Shown here: positions 1-7,354 of the stretch, in pieces
Layout of the letters: the number at the start of each line of letters is the position of its first letter
Numbering within the stretch: the stretch's first letter is position 1
Source of the DNA: Fibrisoma limi BUZ 3
GTDB lineage: Bacteria; Bacteroidota; Bacteroidia; Cytophagales; Spirosomataceae
Reading direction: 5' to 3'
Length of the DNA stretch: 64,000 nucleotides
Assembly: GCF_000296815.2 (NCBI RefSeq)
Contig: NZ_CAIT01000007.1
Coordinates: forward strand, 62,001 to 126,000
Made by a program: the position numbers and the translations under genes
Notes under the pieces: generated by a model
Databases searched by the model: none
Told to the model about the DNA's origin: nothing
Seen by the model: the letters and a program-made list of their open reading frames with translations, nothing else

Positions 1-353
1 ACACGATTCTGCCCTGGACCGAACGCATCAGTCAGGAGCTGAAGCGGAAGCTGATTCCGGAAGATCACAAGGCCAGCCGCCAGATCGTCTTTGACGTCGA
101 TAAGCTCGATGCCGGGGATGCTACTGCCCGCGGTAACCTCTACAAAACGCTGTTCAACATCGGGGCTATGTCACCCAACGAAGCCCGGCGCAAGGAGAAT
201 ATGAACCGACGCGAGGGACTTGACGATACGTTCATTCAGGTCAACATGGCCCGCGTCACGCCGGATTCTCACCAACATCAACCTCAGCCCGCGACTCCAA
301 ATCCGGGAAACGACAGTCCGACTGAGGATAAACCCTCCAATGAGGCACCATGA
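1..353 (+). CDS. Phage portal protein, C-terminal part (gene begins left of the window)
   Basis: The reading frame is open from base 3 and ends at the TGA at 351-353. It carries a portal-type C-terminus: a TILPWTERISQEL stretch, a QIVFDVDKL segment, and a region near LYKTLFNIGAMSPNEARRKE like the 'G..S.NE.R' motif of HK97-family portals. The Pro/Gln-rich tail is typical of portal C-termini. The portal forms the dodecameric ring at the capsid vertex. It overlaps the protease gene by 4 nt (ATGA), as in HK97-like head operons. Family assignment is good from motifs and gene order; the N-terminal two thirds are not visible. Confidence 0.85.
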   Translation, partial: TILPWTERISQELKRKLIPEDHKASRQIVFDVDKLDAGDATARGNLYKTLFNIGAMSPNEARRKENMNRREGLDDTFIQVNMARVTPDSHQHQPQPATPNPGNDSPTEDKPSNEAP

Positions 354-1372
354 GCAAGTTAGAAAAACGCTTATATCAGACCGAACTGGTCGTTGAAGAA
401 CGGGCTGCTGACGAGGGCGGTTCGAGTAAGGTATTTTTTCGGGGCATGGCTATCGTCTACGATAAGCCTTCCCGGATGCTCTACCATAAGGAGAAAGGTC
501 CGTTTGTCGAGGTTATCGAGCGGGGTGCTGTTGACGAAAATACCGACCTCGCCGAAGTACTCGCCGTATTCAACCACGACGAAAACCGGCTGCTGGGTGC
601 TAACTACTCGGGTACGCTTCGCTTTGACAAAACCGATGAGGGGGTATCGGTCATCATCGAAAAGCCCAATAACACAGTTGGCAACGACTGCGAAGAGTGG
701 GTACGCCGGGGTGACATTCGGGGTATGAGCTTCAAATTCTTCGTGGCCAAAGACCGCTGGGAGATGAAAGGCGAAGTACTCCACCGCTACGTCGAGAAGA
801 TCAGCAAGATCATGGACCTCAGCCTGGTCACGCGGGCGGCTTACCTGCAAACCTCCGTCGATATGGCAGAGGCCGGCACGGCTACTACCCGTTCCATGGC
901 GGACGGTCCCGATGCGGCTCTGACGCGCGGTTACTGGCATTCTGAAACCAAACTGGGACCTGTCAGCGACACTGACAAGGCGTTTTTGGCTGATCTGATC
1001 ACCCAGTTGCAAAGCCAGATTGACCTCATTGCCAAAGCCATCGCCGGTATCACCGATAACCGCATCAAGCAACTGGCGGCCAGTCGGCTCAGCGATGCCG
1101 TGTACGTGCAAAACTGGATTCAGGAGGTGCAGGCTGAACTACTGGCTGCTGAAGCCGAAACGTCGGGCGCCGATGGTGCCATGGCATCAGCCAAACAGCA
1201 GCGGTCAGCCACAGAAGCCCCGGACGGCAAACCGTCGGAGGTGCCCACCAACGAAGTACCCACCAATCAAGAACCAGCGAAACAGGAGCCCGAAGCGCGT
1301 AGCGTCGAGGGTGATCCCCTGGAATGGTTCAAGCGTAAAAATAGTCTCCACCGTAATTCCTTATCGTCATGA
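350..1372 (+). CDS. HK97-type prohead protease (peptidase S78 family)
   Basis: A 340-residue protein. The first 160 residues or so match the prohead protease fold: RGMAIVYD near residue 31, catalytic-type His76 in FNHDE, Ser127 in RGMSFKF, and a SLVTRAAY segment like the family's conserved SLVTRPAY. It would cleave the capsid delta domain and scaffold during prohead maturation. The C-terminal half beyond residue 200 is Ala/Glu/Pro-rich and low in complexity, and could serve as a scaffold, as in protease-scaffold fusions; that is inference. The gene overlaps the portal gene by 4 nt and the capsid gene by 4 nt, suggesting translational coupling. Confidence 0.92.
   Translation: MSKLEKRLYQTELVVEERAADEGGSSKVFFRGMAIVYDKPSRMLYHKEKGPFVEVIERGAVDENTDLAEVLAVFNHDENRLLGANYSGTLRFDKTDEGVSVIIEKPNNTVGNDCEEWVRRGDIRGMSFKFFVAKDRWEMKGEVLHRYVEKISKIMDLSLVTRAAYLQTSVDMAEAGTATTRSMADGPDAALTRGYWHSETKLGPVSDTDKAFLADLITQLQSQIDLIAKAIAGITDNRIKQLAASRLSDAVYVQNWIQEVQAELLAAEAETSGADGAMASAKQQRSATEAPDGKPSEVPTNEVPTNQEPAKQEPEARSVEGDPLEWFKRKNSLHRNSLSS
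1349..1355 (+). promoter_or_regulatory. CACCGTA leader element before the capsid gene
   Basis: An exact CACCGTA lies 13 nt before the capsid ATG at 1369, inside the end of the protease gene. It is one of a set of such elements before late-gene starts (see findings). Its function is unknown. Confidence 0.45.
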
Positions 1373-2616
1373 ATGACAAACTGAAGGCCCTGCAGGAACA
1401 AAAAGGGCGTATTGTAGCTGAGCAGCGCAGCCTAATCGACGCTGCCGAAGGTCGTAGCTTCAACGCGGAAGAGCGTTCCAAGTTTGACCAGCAGGATTCC
1501 GACATTTCGGACATCGACCGCAAGATCAAAGCCCTCGAACGCGAAGAGGCTGACAAGCGCTCGATAGCGGAAGTTACTGAGAAGCAGGAAGCTGAGAAGC
1601 GGGGCAAGCATGAAGATCAGAATGCGGAGACGGCTCACAAGCAGGCGTTTGATGCGTACCTGCGTCATGGCCTGGGGGAATTGACCGAGTCTGAAAAGCG
1701 GTCACTTGGTGGTTTCCACAAAGCCATTGAGGGCGGAGAAACTCGCGCTCAAAACGGTGGTTCGGGTGCCGCAGGGGGTTACCTGGTACCGCGTGAGTTC
1801 AGCAACGAAATCGATGTGGCCCTGAAGGCCTACGGTGGTATGCTGGAATTGGGTCGTACTTGGGGAACCGGTACGGGGGCTACTGTCGACTGGCCGACGA
1901 TGGACGATACGAACGTAAAAGGGCGTATCCTTACCTCTGGCACCAGTGCCGCTACGGGTTCTACTGATTTGGGCTTCGGTTCTAAAACCCTGACCGCCTT
2001 TACTTATACCTCAGACCTGATTGCGGTCGACAACGCCTTGATTCAGGACTCAGCCTTCAACCTGGGTGCGCTGATCACCGAAGCCATGGGTATTCGCTTT
2101 GGCCGGGTTCAGAACGAGCACTACACGAAGGGCACGGGTTCGGGCCAGCCGCAAGGTGTAGTGGTTGCCGCCGGAGAGTTCACTAATGGCGTATCAGCTA
2201 CGGGGATCACGGCCGACAACCTGCTTGAACTGCTGCACTCAGTAAACCGGGCCTATCGCAAAAACGCCAAGTACACGCTGAACGATCTGACGCTGGCCGC
2301 TGTGCGCAAGCTGAAGGATGCCGAAGGCAAGTACATCTGGAGCATGGGCGATATGCAAAAGGGTGCACCAGCGACTATCTGGGGCTACCAGTATGAGATC
2401 AACGACGATCTCGAAGACATCGGAGCCGAGAAAAAATCGGTTGGGTTCGGGGACTTCAAACGCTATATCATCCGCACGGTGGCTCAGCCGCTGATCATCC
2501 GGTTGAATGAGCGTTTCGCCGAAAACAACCAGACGGCCTATGTAGGCTTCATGCGTACGGATGGTCGTCTGCTCAACTCAGGGGCCGTCAAGTTCCTCAA
2601 GCACGCAGCCGCCTAA
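1369..2616 (+). CDS. Major capsid protein, HK97 gp5 family
   Basis: A 415-residue protein. The N-terminal 110 residues are charged and coiled-coil-like, as expected for the delta (scaffolding) domain removed by the upstream protease. The HK97-fold body follows, with typical features GGYLVPREFSNEI near residue 140, a Gly/Thr-rich E-loop area around TGTGATVDWPT, and the TKGTGSGQPQGV segment that is a hallmark of the Phage_capsid family. The closing segment contains AYVGFMRTDGRLLN. Length and position after the protease fit the family closely. It forms the icosahedral shell. Confidence 0.95.
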   Translation: MNDKLKALQEQKGRIVAEQRSLIDAAEGRSFNAEERSKFDQQDSDISDIDRKIKALEREEADKRSIAEVTEKQEAEKRGKHEDQNAETAHKQAFDAYLRHGLGELTESEKRSLGGFHKAIEGGETRAQNGGSGAAGGYLVPREFSNEIDVALKAYGGMLELGRTWGTGTGATVDWPTMDDTNVKGRILTSGTSAATGSTDLGFGSKTLTAFTYTSDLIAVDNALIQDSAFNLGALITEAMGIRFGRVQNEHYTKGTGSGQPQGVVVAAGEFTNGVSATGITADNLLELLHSVNRAYRKNAKYTLNDLTLAAVRKLKDAEGKYIWSMGDMQKGAPATIWGYQYEINDDLEDIGAEKKSVGFGDFKRYIIRTVAQPLIIRLNERFAENNQTAYVGFMRTDGRLLNSGAVKFLKHAAA

Positions 2617-2678
2617 CCCAGTCCGGGAAAGGTAAGTCATCCCAGCACGTAACCGGTCCTTAGTGACCCTCCCCTACT

Positions 2679-3125
2679 ATGTGGATCATCCCACAGGTCA
2701 GCGTATCCGGAGCTAACTACAGCTACCAGCCAAAGGTAGCTGTAGACGCTCCGGAAAACGTAGCCAACGACCTGATCAAACACAATATGGCGGTAGCGAC
2801 CACCGATCCGAATGGAACGGTACCGACCGCCCAGACCGCCCAGCTATCCGCTGACGGTGAAACCGCTACTGATGTGAATCCGGCTGGCGAAACCGCAACC
2901 GACGAAGTTACGGGCAGCGAAACAGCTACCGATAATTCGGCTGATGCGGAATCGACTACCGATGCTGCTGACGTGGCTCCGGCTGCTGAGCAGTCAGATG
3001 CTGCTGATGTGAACCCAGTTGATGAGGAGTCGAACACTGAGCAGTCGAACGATCCGAACCCAGCGGCTGAAAAATCAGCCGACACGGTAGCTGACGCTAA
3101 ACCGGCCAAGCCAACCAAAAAATGA
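2679..3125 (+). CDS. Acidic repeat-rich head-region protein, function unknown
   Basis: 148 residues. The first 50 or so (MWIIPQVSVSGANYSYQP...) look folded. The rest is a run of degenerate repeats built on ETATD / AAD / NPA units, very rich in Ala, Asp, Glu, Thr and Ser, ending in a short Lys-rich tail (AKPAKPTKK). It lies between capsid and connector genes, where decoration proteins or short 'head fibre' proteins are often found, but I recognise no family. It overlaps the next gene by 4 nt. The repeats are degenerate at DNA level, so this is unlikely to be an artefact. Confidence 0.6.
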   Translation: MWIIPQVSVSGANYSYQPKVAVDAPENVANDLIKHNMAVATTDPNGTVPTAQTAQLSADGETATDVNPAGETATDEVTGSETATDNSADAESTTDAADVAPAAEQSDAADVNPVDEESNTEQSNDPNPAAEKSADTVADAKPAKPTKK

Positions 3126-3640
3126 TCCATTCTGCCCAAACTACGGAGCCAATGCCGGCAAACCTGATCCTACTGGAGACCGTCTCGCAGTGGGTGAATG
3201 TCGACGAGAGCGACCCAAGTCTGGCTCGGCTCGTCAAGTCGGCGGCTCTGTGGGCAGAAGGTTACTGCCGGCAGCCCCTGTTTCGTCGTACCTACGTCAT
3301 CGAACTGGAGGGCTTCGAAGATGGCTATCTGCCGGGCGTGAACCCCGAGATCGTCAGCATCACCTACATCGATGGGGATGGCCAGGAGCAAACCCTGGAA
3401 GAACGCACGCATTACAAGCTGTTGACGACGGGCTTGCTCCGCTTCTGGATTGACGATAGAACGAAGTCGGTGACCATCACCTACCAGGCAGGCTACGAAG
3501 CGGGTGAGGTTCCCGAAGACATTCAGGATGCGATGCTGCTGAAGATTGAGCACCGCTTCGATAACCGCGCCGATACGATCGAGGAACGGACGACAGCCGC
3601 TCAGAAGCTGCTCTACCCGTATCACTACCCCATACTGTGA
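3122..3640 (+). CDS. Head-tail connector protein, gp6-like
   Basis: 172 residues. The N-terminal half is helical (VNVDESDPSLARLVKSAALWAEGYCRQPLF) and the C-terminal part reads VTITYQAGYEAGEVPEDIQDAMLLKIEHRFDNR, the pattern of the HK97 gp6 / phage QLRG-type connector family. It would form the adaptor ring below the portal. The TGA stop at 3638-3640 lies exactly at the left edge of the tnpB element; before that insertion the stop probably overlapped the next ATG as TGATG. Confidence 0.8.
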   Translation: MIHSAQTTEPMPANLILLETVSQWVNVDESDPSLARLVKSAALWAEGYCRQPLFRRTYVIELEGFEDGYLPGVNPEIVSITYIDGDGQEQTLEERTHYKLLTTGLLRFWIDDRTKSVTITYQAGYEAGEVPEDIQDAMLLKIEHRFDNRADTIEERTTAAQKLLYPYHYPIL

Positions 3641-3780
3641 TCAACCGCTCCCGGTTTGTCCGGTGGCTTGTAACTAAATCAATGAAGCTGACTTGCTACC
3701 ATAGGCCTGTTGATAAGACCCAGATTCCGAATGTTTAACGCAGCATTTTCATCTGCATTAGCCGAATGACCACACAAACG
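3640..3780 (-). ncRNA. Candidate omega RNA at the tnpB 3' end
   Basis: In IS605 elements the guide RNA overlaps the tnpB 3' end and runs through the right end into flanking DNA. Here that span is the last ~100 nt of tnpB plus 39 nt beyond its stop, including the hairpin-prone CCGGACAAACCGG. The expected guide would start at 3639 reading leftwards on the - strand (CACAGTATGGGG...). Placement follows from element structure only; boundaries are approximate. Confidence 0.35.
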
Positions 3781-4761
3781 ACATACGAACTCCGACTGGC
3801 TTTTCCGGTTAGCCTTTTTGCAATAGCCGCACTTATTACAGGTTCGGCTGGTATTGCGGGGATTAACCACCAGTACAGGTACGCCGTAACGTATGGCTTT
3901 ATAAGTGATATGTTGACGCAACTGACCGAACGACCAGTTGGTGTGCTTGGTGCGCTGTGCTTTTCTAACCGTTGCCCGTTCGCGAATACCCGTCAAATCT
4001 TCAAGAGCAATAGCGCGATGGGTGCCTTTAGCCTTTGTAACAAGCTGTTTAGAGATTACATGATTGGTGTTTTTCTGGAAGTTTCGTTGACCGCCCGACA
4101 GTTTTTTAAGTCTCCGTTTAGCGGATTTTGTACCAACACTTTGCAAGACCGAACGGCGTTTCTGATACCATTGACGCGTCGCTTCAATGGTAGCTCCACT
4201 AAACGATTGTCCATCCGAATCGGTAGCAAGATTGGTAATACCCAAATCGACGCCAAGTACGTCTTCTGGTGTTTCGGTCTGGTCATCAGGAACCTCGCAC
4301 GTTGCCAGCAGAAAAAATTTACCCTTCGTGTAGAGCAAATCCGATTCGCCTTTCTGGTAAGCAAGCAACGCTTCATTGTGTTTGCCACCAACGTAAGCAA
4401 TCTTTTGTCTGCCTTCTATCGCCCAGATAGACACTCGCTTTTTGGTCGTATTGTAGGTGAGGATACGGCTATCATACGCAACAGCACCCGTAAGTCGAAA
4501 AATGCGCTTACGCGATTTGTCCAGCTTATAACTGTCGGCAACCTTGCTGATACACCGAATAATTACCTGACTACTAAGCTGACAGGTCTCTTTGGTAGGA
4601 TAGTACCGTTCACGGTGAAGCTCGAACTGTTTGAATTTTTTCTTTTCCCACGCCCAATCCGACAACGCATTACAAACGCTGTTCGCTTCCTTGATGGTTG
4701 TCAGCAGCAATTCAGCTTGTCGTTTGGTAGGGAGAAGTTTGATTTTAGCAGTAAGCTTCAT
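3679..4761 (-). CDS. tnpB: TnpB-type RNA-guided nuclease (IS605 OrfB family)
   Basis: 360 residues, full length for TnpB. The RuvC residues are all visible: Asp172 in GVDLGITNLAT, Glu254 in ALEDLTGIRER, Asp337 in NADENAALNI. A zinc ribbon is formed by Cys308/Cys311 and Cys327/Cys330. The N-terminal KLTAKIKLLPTKRQAELL is typical of the family. TnpB is an omega-RNA-guided DNA nuclease, the ancestor of Cas12, that helps retain the element at its donor site. It is transcribed against the head operon. All catalytic residues are present, so it may be active. Confidence 0.93.
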   Translation of the reverse strand: MKLTAKIKLLPTKRQAELLLTTIKEANSVCNALSDWAWEKKKFKQFELHRERYYPTKETCQLSSQVIIRCISKVADSYKLDKSRKRIFRLTGAVAYDSRILTYNTTKKRVSIWAIEGRQKIAYVGGKHNEALLAYQKGESDLLYTKGKFFLLATCEVPDDQTETPEDVLGVDLGITNLATDSDGQSFSGATIEATRQWYQKRRSVLQSVGTKSAKRRLKKLSGGQRNFQKNTNHVISKQLVTKAKGTHRAIALEDLTGIRERATVRKAQRTKHTNWSFGQLRQHITYKAIRYGVPVLVVNPRNTSRTCNKCGYCKKANRKSQSEFVCRLCGHSANADENAALNIRNLGLINRPMVASQLH

Positions 4762-4859
4762 ACCTCTCTAACTGATAGTTATGCCGTAAAGTTTCTTGTT
4801 TGTGAAAATAAGATTATGCCTAAGCTATCTTGGTTTAATTCGGTCCTAATGGGTTTCAG

Positions 4860-5198
4860 ATGATGAAGAAAAAATTACAGTCCGGTGATCTGGACCGGAC
4901 GGCCCATTTCTACCATCAGCAAACGCTGAAAGACAACGGCGGGGACTACCTCAATGCGCTGGATAACGATCCGTACGCTTCGGTTCCGGCGGCCCGCCTT
5001 TCCAGTCGGGGCGATGAAAAGGAGCTGCTGAATCGGCCTACCGAGGTCGGTGTAGAGACGTTTGCCATCCGCTACCGGGACGATGTGCGGGCCACTGACC
5101 AGATGAAAATCGACGGGGTAGTCTATAACGTCACCTTCGTCACTGAAGGCGAAGGTCGGCGCCAGTGGACGCTCATTACCGCCAAACGCAAAGATTAA
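4860..5198 (+). CDS. Head-tail joining protein (SPP1 gp16-like)
   Basis: 112 residues. LQSGDLDRTAHFYHQQT at the N-terminus and the RYRDDVRATDQMKIDGVVYNV block with a terminal WTLITAKR are the signature of the Phage_H_T_join family (head closure protein). Starts at 4860 and 4863 are both ATG; 4863 is probably ancestral, because the tnpB element seems to have supplied the first ATG. The stop overlaps the next start as TAATG. Confidence 0.82.
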   Translation: MMKKKLQSGDLDRTAHFYHQQTLKDNGGDYLNALDNDPYASVPAARLSSRGDEKELLNRPTEVGVETFAIRYRDDVRATDQMKIDGVVYNVTFVTEGEGRRQWTLITAKRKD

Positions 5199-5665
5199 TG
5201 GAACCGCTGCTCGATACCCGACAATTAACGAACCTGAACCGCCAGCTGAATCAGGCTGGCCGGGCGTTCGACGATCAGGTAGCGGGCAAGGTGCTACGTC
5301 AGGCCGTGCAGCCGATGCTACCCGCCATGCGCCTGGAAGCACCGGTCGGAGCCGGCAATGAACGCATCAGCCTGCGCCGTCGGGATAACGTCAATGCCAA
5401 CGACTACCGTCGGGGCGGGGCAACCCGGCGCGACTTACGCATAAAGCTGGTGGCCGGCGTCGATGGCGAAGCGGCCCGGGTGCTGATCGGTGTGGATAAG
5501 CGCCGGGGTAAGGTCGGCTGGCGGGCTCATTTTATTACGCGGGGCACGGTTCGTATGGCTGCCAACGACTTCATTCAGCGGACCTACGACAAGACGATCG
5601 CCATTGTCCGCTTCCTGTTTGGGGAAGAGGCTCAAAGCGTCGTCACTAAACTGCTCAAGCAATGA
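5198..5665 (+). CDS. HK97 gp10-like head-tail / minor tail component
   Basis: 155 residues from the ATG at 5198, chosen because it overlaps the preceding stop (TAATG); an in-frame ATG at 5165 lies inside the previous gene. The protein is basic, with LNRQLNQAGRAFDDQVAGKVLRQAVQPMLPAMRLEAP near the N-terminus, the usual opening of gp10-like proteins. It contains RRGKVGWRAHFITRGT in the middle and a long terminal helix. Its place between the head closure and tail terminator genes supports a neck role. Confidence 0.72.
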   Translation: MEPLLDTRQLTNLNRQLNQAGRAFDDQVAGKVLRQAVQPMLPAMRLEAPVGAGNERISLRRRDNVNANDYRRGGATRRDLRIKLVAGVDGEAARVLIGVDKRRGKVGWRAHFITRGTVRMAANDFIQRTYDKTIAIVRFLFGEEAQSVVTKLLKQ

Positions 5666-6048
5666 TTGGCTCCGTTATCCGCACTCTGTTGATTAATACA
5701 CCCGCGGTGGCGGCTCTGATCGGTGACCGCATGAAGGCCATCAAGTTCGCCCAGGCGGAGGATCTACCCGCGCTGATGTACTCGACCGATAACCTGCAGC
5801 CGCTGGCCTGCCGAAACGGGGGTGGTGTGTATTACGGCACCCTGGAGCTATCGCTGCTGGCCAAACGCTACGCCGAGATTGAGCAGCTACTGACCGTGAT
5901 CCGCCTGGTACTGGACAATTTCAGCGGGGTGGTGGACGGCTGGAGTCTGTCGATTGAAGCGGGTATCGAAGGGCCTGACGACGAAGACATCGAATTGCAG
6001 GCCTACTATAAGCGCATTGATTTTTTCATAACCGCCGAAAGGCAATAA
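5662..6048 (+). CDS. Tail terminator / completion protein (DUF3168-like)
   Basis: 128 residues beginning MIGSVIRTLLINTPAVAALIGDRM, matching the 'i...L...p.v.ali..ri' N-terminus of DUF3168-type tail completion proteins. It continues with ALMYSTDNLQPL and a C-terminal YYKRIDFFITAERQ strand. It would cap the tail tube and join it to the neck. It overlaps the gp10-like gene by 4 nt. The assignment rests on this pattern and gene order. Confidence 0.72.
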   Translation: MIGSVIRTLLINTPAVAALIGDRMKAIKFAQAEDLPALMYSTDNLQPLACRNGGGVYYGTLELSLLAKRYAEIEQLLTVIRLVLDNFSGVVDGWSLSIEAGIEGPDDEDIELQAYYKRIDFFITAERQ

Positions 6049-6051
6049 AAC

Positions 6052-6058
6052 CACCGTA
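6052..6058 (+). promoter_or_regulatory. CACCGTA leader element before the tail tube gene
   Basis: Exact CACCGTA, 6 nt before the ATG at 6065, filling most of a 16-nt intergenic gap. Confidence 0.45.
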
Positions 6059-6064
6059 CAAACA

Positions 6065-6529
6065 ATGGCACAGGCAAGAACGCAAACCGCCGTGTTCGGT
6101 AAAGATGAACTGATCTGGGTAACCAAGCCGGGCGGCTCAACGCCTGTACTGATGGGCTGCATGACCAACTTCGACGAGGATGTTCCCGGCGCGGAAGCCG
6201 AAGAACTCGCTTGTCGGGAGGGCATCTCGCAGGCTCCAGCGGGTGACGTAAAACCCCAGTCGCTTCAGATTGAATTAATCAGCCGCCGGTTTCCGACCGG
6301 TCAGCAGGCCGGACAGGTGACGGCCGATGAGATTAAGAAATGGGTAAAGGACGTCGCCATTCTGACCATCCAGTACGGCGGCAAGTTCGTGGGTGATCCC
6401 ATCTACACCGTGAGTGGCTGGTTTTCAAACTACCAGGCCAAGAACCCCCAGAAAGGCTTTCGGACCGCGAGCGTGAAATTCAACCCGAGTGCTACGGAGA
6501 CCGAATCAACGGTTACCAACCCGACGTAA
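6065..6529 (+). CDS. Major tail (tube) protein, probable
   Basis: 154 residues. The pattern of a strand-rich protein with VTADEIKKWVKDVAILTIQYGG in the middle and GWFSNYQAKNPQKGFRTASVKFNPSA at the C-terminus resembles Bacteroidota siphovirus tail tube proteins. It lies between the tail terminator and the chaperone pair, where the tube gene normally is. It has its own leader element, consistent with a highly expressed structural protein. Family membership is inferred mainly from position and size. Confidence 0.62.
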   Translation: MAQARTQTAVFGKDELIWVTKPGGSTPVLMGCMTNFDEDVPGAEAEELACREGISQAPAGDVKPQSLQIELISRRFPTGQQAGQVTADEIKKWVKDVAILTIQYGGKFVGDPIYTVSGWFSNYQAKNPQKGFRTASVKFNPSATETESTVTNPT

Positions 6530-6584
6530 TCCGCTTTATCTGGTAAGACGCTGGTACCTGTTAGCAGCGTCTTACCGCTATTTC

Positions 6585-6591
6585 CACCGTA
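6585..6591 (+). promoter_or_regulatory. CACCGTA leader element before the tail chaperone gene
   Basis: Exact CACCGTA followed by ACCGTA, ending 14 nt before the ATG at 6606, in a 76-nt gap. Confidence 0.45.
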
Positions 6592-6605
6592 ACCGTACTT
6601 ACCTC

Positions 6606-7028
6606 ATGAAACCGCTTGAACAAACAAAAGGGGAGTTGACCGTTACCATTAACGGCAAGCAATACACCCTCAAATTCGGCATGCTGGCCGCCAAGCTCGT
6701 CGAACAGCACGGCGTCGGCATCACGACCAACGTTGAAATCATGGCCCTGACGCTCTGGGCGGGTCTGATGGTTCGCCACGAACAGAATCAGCTACCCGAC
6801 GGCTTTGACGTCGCTACGGCCCTTAACTGGATGGACGACATGTCGGACGATGACCTGGCTACTATGCTGGTCGTATCCAAAACCGCCTTCGATCGCATCC
6901 CAAACGTAAGCAGTCTGGTCGAAAAAAGACTCGGCATCGTGCCGATCGGCGAAACGCCCAAAGTCAATCTTCTGCCAGACGCCACCTCCAACGCCTTGCC
7001 CAGCGGTGGGAAACCCTCCTCGAAGTAG
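6606..7028 (+). CDS. Tail assembly chaperone, first ORF (gpG-like)
   Basis: 140 residues from the ATG at 6606; the frame is open further upstream but that part lies in the leader. The protein (ELTVTINGKQYTLKFGMLAAKLVEQHG...) and its place just upstream of the tape measure are typical of the tail chaperone that coats the tape measure during tail assembly. The second chaperone ORF is in the -1 frame and overlaps its end, the usual arrangement for a gpG/gpGT pair made by programmed frameshifting. Confidence 0.7.
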   Translation: MKPLEQTKGELTVTINGKQYTLKFGMLAAKLVEQHGVGITTNVEIMALTLWAGLMVRHEQNQLPDGFDVATALNWMDDMSDDDLATMLVVSKTAFDRIPNVSSLVEKRLGIVPIGETPKVNLLPDATSNALPSGGKPSSK

Positions 7029-7354
7029 GCTGTGAGCTGGGCCTGAACCCGGCTGAATTCTGGGAAACCACGCCCGCGGACTTCGAACGCATGCGGGCAG
7101 GTTACCAGCGACGCAGCCGGGCGGGTGGCCTGTACTTCCGCGAAATCTACGCGCTGCTGGCGAACGTCTACCGTAAGGAAGGCACACCGGCCATTGACGG
7201 CACCGACGTGCTGGCGCTACCCGGGGAGAAGAAACCCCGGCGAAAACGTGAGAAGGAACCGCAGCTGGATTATTCCGACGAGGAACTCGCTGACATCAAG
7301 GCCCGCATCATAGCGGCCACCACCGTACCACCCGTAACACCCATTACCCCGTGA
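7007..7354 (+). CDS. Tail assembly chaperone, second ORF (gpT-like, probable -1 frameshift product)
   Basis: This frame is -1 relative to the preceding ORF. Conserved-looking sequence begins before any start codon: WETLLEVGCELGLNPAEFW from 7007, then RREYFREIYALLANVYRKE-like sequence. The only ATG (7091) would cut off the GLNPAEFW block typical of this family, so translation by frameshift from the first ORF is likely. GGGAAAC occurs at 7008-7014 but its phase (GGG AAA C) is not the classic X-XXY-YYZ register, so the exact slip site is unresolved. It ends GTGA, overlapping the tape measure start. Confidence 0.6.
   Translation, partial: WETLLEVGCELGLNPAEFWETTPADFERMRAGYQRRSRAGGLYFREIYALLANVYRKEGTPAIDGTDVLALPGEKKPRRKREKEPQLDYSDEELADIKARIIAATTVPPVTPITP
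7321..7327 (+). promoter_or_regulatory. CACCGTA leader element before the tape measure gene
   Basis: Exact CACCGTA, 23 nt before the GTG at 7351, within the coding end of the chaperone; a CCCGTAAC follows. The longer distance makes this copy weaker evidence. Confidence 0.3.

Larger units (their letters stand above)
3640..4862 (-). mobile_element. IS200/IS605-group element carrying only tnpB
   Basis: About 1.22 kb separates two head genes that were probably overlapping. Joining 3639 to 4863 gives CATACTGTG|ATGAAGAAA, which restores a TGATG stop/start overlap. On the - strand the upstream flank then ends in TTCAT and the element's right end is ...GCGGTTGAT. No target duplication is visible, as expected for the single-strand transposition of this group. 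There is no tnpA, so the element is non-autonomous. Ends are uncertain by a few bases because ATG/GAT repeats allow sliding. Both flanking genes stay intact. Confidence 0.65.

Noticed and set aside
371-1111. - strand ORF opposite the prohead protease
   Set aside because: The + strand gene has clear protease motifs; the antisense frame is not protein-like.
3766-4863. Long + strand ORF (365 codons) antisense to tnpB
   Set aside because: The - strand frame is a complete TnpB with all catalytic residues; the + frame shows no family resemblance and is a shadow.
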